A stretch of DNA of 64,000 nucleotides, from the NCBI GenBank assembly GCA_964500775.1, contig CAZCQG010000001.1:39189-103188 (forward strand), in the 5' to 3' direction. A program made the translations under genes and the position numbers. How positions within the stretch are numbered: position 1 is the stretch's first letter; every line of letters starts with the position of its first letter. Below the pieces are notes generated by a model. The model was not told where the DNA came from, did not search any database, and saw only the letters and a program-made list of their open reading frames with translations. Positions 61,836 through 64,000 of the stretch are shown one piece after another. The stretch comes from CAZCQG01 sp964500775 (lineage in GTDB: Bacteria; Campylobacterota; Campylobacteria; Campylobacterales; CAZCQG01).

Positions 61836-63100
61836 AACTCCATTATCAAGAAGAGCGATGGCATTACCAGATCATAATGTATCCGATGATGGCGTTTGTC
61901 GTGATATTTTTTATTTGGGCTGCTTTTACGGAGGTGGACGAAGTGGTCAAAGGGGAAGGAAAAGTCATCCCCTCGGGTCAAACAAAAGTCGTACAACATC
62001 TTGAAGGCGGTATAGTATCGGATATTCTCGTTAGAGAAGGGGACAACGTCAATCAGGGCGACATTTTATACACGCTAAGGAATGAGTATTTTATGGCGGA
62101 TCTCAAATCGCAAGAGATAGAGATGATGTCGCTCAAAGCCAAAGAGATGCGTCTCAAAGCGCTCATAGAAGGGGGTGATCTCATCTACCCCAAAGAGTAC
62201 GAAGAAAATATCGGCGACATCATCGCCAATGAGCTAGAGATATACAAAGAGGAGAATCTCAATAAAGACCGACAACTCGGAATCGCCAAAGATCAGCTAG
62301 AGCAAAAAAGACTCAAACTCAAAGAACTCACCGCAAAATCGGAAAACACCGCTTTGGAACTACAGCTCGTCTCCGAAAACGTCGAGATCCAAGAGGCGCT
62401 CCTCAAAAAGAACGTCATATCAAGAAAAAACTATTTGAGCGAACTATCAAAAAAACAAAACCTCGTGACCGAGATGCACGAACTCCGCGACAATATCCCG
62501 ATAGTAGAGCAAGAGATAAAAGAGGCAGAAAAAAAAGTAGAAAGCGTCAACTCCGAACTGATGTCGAAGAATCTCAAGCAACTCTCCGAAATCAAACTCG
62601 AAATACGTCAAATAGAAGAGAAGCTCAAAGCAAGCCAAGATAGGGAGATGCGAAAATACGTCGTTAGTCCGGTAAAAGGGGTGGTGAATAAACTCTACTT
62701 CAATACCGTAAACGGAATCATCAAACCCGGAGACAATATAGCAGAGATCACCCCGATAGAGGACAAGCTCGTAATCGAAGCGAAAATCAAATCCTCCGAC
62801 AGGGCGCAGATTTGGGGCGGTCAAAAAGTCTCCATCGAAATAACCGCATACGACTTCTCCAAATACGGTCTCTTGGAGGGGAGAATCGTCTCCATCTCTC
62901 CCGATGCCACGGAAGATAAAACGGGAAATGTCTATTACACTATCAGGGTAGAAGCCAAAGAGCTAGGTTTCAACGAGTATACCCCTATACTCCCGGGGAT
63001 GGTAGCAAACGTCAATATCTTGACCGGCAAGAAAAGCGTCTTAAGATACCTCATCAAGCCGTTAAAAGACATCACCCAAAAATCGCTTACAGAGTACTAA
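61832..63100 (+). CDS. Type I secretion membrane-fusion protein (HlyD/LapC-like)
   Basis: A 422-residue periplasmic adaptor. A short cytoplasmic N-terminus and one membrane helix (about 17-37) are followed by a lipoyl-like half (VVQHLEGGIVSDILVREGDNVNQGD), a long coiled-coil hairpin (about 115-270, rich in Glu/Lys/Leu), the second lipoyl half (YVVSPVKGVVNKLYFNTVNGIIKPGD) and a beta-barrel domain (VEAKELGFNEYTPILPGMVANVNI). It links the ATPase encoded just upstream (ATGA overlap) to the TolC-like channel at 23.7-26.4 kb. Confidence 0.95.
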   Translation: MKLHYQEERWHYQIIMYPMMAFVVIFFIWAAFTEVDEVVKGEGKVIPSGQTKVVQHLEGGIVSDILVREGDNVNQGDILYTLRNEYFMADLKSQEIEMMSLKAKEMRLKALIEGGDLIYPKEYEENIGDIIANELEIYKEENLNKDRQLGIAKDQLEQKRLKLKELTAKSENTALELQLVSENVEIQEALLKKNVISRKNYLSELSKKQNLVTEMHELRDNIPIVEQEIKEAEKKVESVNSELMSKNLKQLSEIKLEIRQIEEKLKASQDREMRKYVVSPVKGVVNKLYFNTVNGIIKPGDNIAEITPIEDKLVIEAKIKSSDRAQIWGGQKVSIEITAYDFSKYGLLEGRIVSISPDATEDKTGNVYYTIRVEAKELGFNEYTPILPGMVANVNILTGKKSVLRYLIKPLKDITQKSLTEY

Positions 63101-63113
63101 GAAGGAGATTTGA

Positions 63114-63938
63114 ATGACATATCTTGAACTGATTAAAAGGGTCGAATTGCTCGCCCCGCTCCCCAAAACGGTAATCGAGATAGAGAAATTTAAAAACAGT
63201 AACAACTACGAAGTAAAAGATCTCGCAAAAATTATCGAACAAGACCCCCTAACAGTCTCTCTGATACTCAAAACCGCAAACTCACCTTTGTACGGCTTTG
63301 CGAGCAGGATAGATAATCTCAATAGAGCCATAGGGTTACTCGGGATAAACTTCACTATCTCTATCGCTATGGGGAGCGGAGTCAAAAAAGCACTCAACGG
63401 CGAACTCGGAGCGTACGGAGTAAAAAATGATACGTTTTTAGAGATCGCTAGCATGCAATCTAACCTCGTAAATCATTGGATAGGAAAAGTCGACGCAAAA
63501 CTAAAAGAGGAGCTGATTCTCCCCGCTTTTCTTCAAGAAAGCGGCAAATTTTTACTTAGCGGGGTATTGAAGGACGAAGGAAAAGAGGGGCAATTTCTCG
63601 ACCAAATCTCCCAAAGATTCCAAAGTATCGCCGAGGTGGAGCGAGAGTTTTTAGAAACTACGACCGCCGAAGTGACCTCGTCGATTTTTAAACACTGGAA
63701 CATCGCACCCAACATCATCAATACCATCAAGTACACCGATGATCCCTCAAAAGCTCCGAGCGCCTTTGAGAAGCAAGCCAAGATTCTCTCTATCGTGAAA
63801 CTCGTCTGCAATATGGCGCGACCTTTCGATCAGGCGTGCATAGATTCTGCAGTAGCAAAAATCCCTGAATACGGACTTGATTTACCCGCTTTTCAATCTG
63901 CCTTAGAGAAGCTACGGGAGCGCCTCGCCAACGGATAA
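63114..63938 (+). CDS. HDOD domain protein
   Basis: A 274-residue protein with an HDOD domain (about 10-215): VELLAPLPKTVIEIEKF, EQDPLTVSLILKTANSPLYGF and LNRAIGLLGINFTISIAMG are typical. HDOD domains resemble HD phosphohydrolases without the metal-binding residues and act in signalling. AAGGAG precedes the ATG, 13 bases after the membrane-fusion gene, so it is probably part of the secretion operon. It has no receiver or GGDEF domain. Role in adhesin control is inference. Confidence 0.88.
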   Translation: MTYLELIKRVELLAPLPKTVIEIEKFKNSNNYEVKDLAKIIEQDPLTVSLILKTANSPLYGFASRIDNLNRAIGLLGINFTISIAMGSGVKKALNGELGAYGVKNDTFLEIASMQSNLVNHWIGKVDAKLKEELILPAFLQESGKFLLSGVLKDEGKEGQFLDQISQRFQSIAEVEREFLETTTAEVTSSIFKHWNIAPNIINTIKYTDDPSKAPSAFEKQAKILSIVKLVCNMARPFDQACIDSAVAKIPEYGLDLPAFQSALEKLRERLANG

Positions 63939-63940
63939 TT

Positions 63941-64000
63941 TTATACTATTGCCGGCAAATCGATAACGAACGTCGCTCCTCTTTTTTTATTGTTATGCGC
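63941..64000 (-). CDS. C-terminal end of a sensor histidine kinase
   Basis: The last 19 codons read AHNNKKRGATFVIDLPAIV then stop. The GATFVIDLP ending is typical of the final strand of histidine kinase ATPase domains. It is convergent with the HDOD gene, two bases between stops. The rest lies beyond the window. Confidence 0.7.
   Translation of the reverse strand, partial: AHNNKKRGATFVIDLPAIV

Overview
The window is about 64 kb of a Campylobacterota (epsilonproteobacterial) genome, most like the free-living Sulfurimonas/Sulfurovum/Sulfuricurvum types. Signs of this are a four-subunit OorDABC 2-oxoglutarate oxidoreductase clustered with monomeric isocitrate dehydrogenase and other TCA/reverse-TCA genes, an nth-fliN-fliO order like that of Helicobacter pylori, and an ArsS/ArsR-like two-component pair. 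The genus is an inference. The sequence is a scaffold with two 100-N gaps (6950-7049 and 21510-21609).

Layout. 1-1510 (-): sensor kinase, cut by the window edge, and its OmpR-type response regulator. 1677-2285 (+): a divergent EF-hand protein. 2583-2888 (+): a STAS-like protein. 2932-12979 (-): a nine-gene central-carbon cluster, read icd-mdh-fumC-sucC-sucD-oorD-oorA-oorB-oorC. 13160-14113 (-): mltG. 14040-19712 (+): an AsmA-like protein, nth, cheX-like, fliN, fliO and tonB. 19714-32460 (-): Cdd1-like protein, Sel1 protein, unknown periplasmic protein, LapD-like receptor, TolC fusion, MotB/ExbD-like protein, MotA/ExbB-like protein, Cache-like sensor, FkbM-TPR-glycosyltransferase fusion and SapC. 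32495-59566 (-): one uninterrupted gene of about 9,023 codons for a giant RTX adhesin. 59739-63100 (+): its type I secretion ATPase and membrane-fusion protein, then an HDOD protein and the tail of another sensor kinase.

The most interesting part is 21.6-63.1 kb. It looks like one surface-adhesin system: giant calcium-binding adhesin, ABC transporter and adaptor, outer-membrane channel fused to SPOR-like and SH3 domains, degenerate GGDEF/EAL receptor, a proton-channel pair with a long cytoplasmic coiled-coil tail, a sensor protein with no output domain, SapC, and a methyltransferase/glycosyltransferase fusion that may decorate the adhesin. Two pieces of the classic Lap system are not visible: a LapG protease gene and a di-alanine LapG cleavage site in the adhesin N-terminus. 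Adhesin retention or release may therefore work differently here, or lapG may lie in the second gap or elsewhere.

The sucC gap appears to be an assembly artefact. The same 55 bases flank it on both sides, and merging them restores a full 388-residue SucC.
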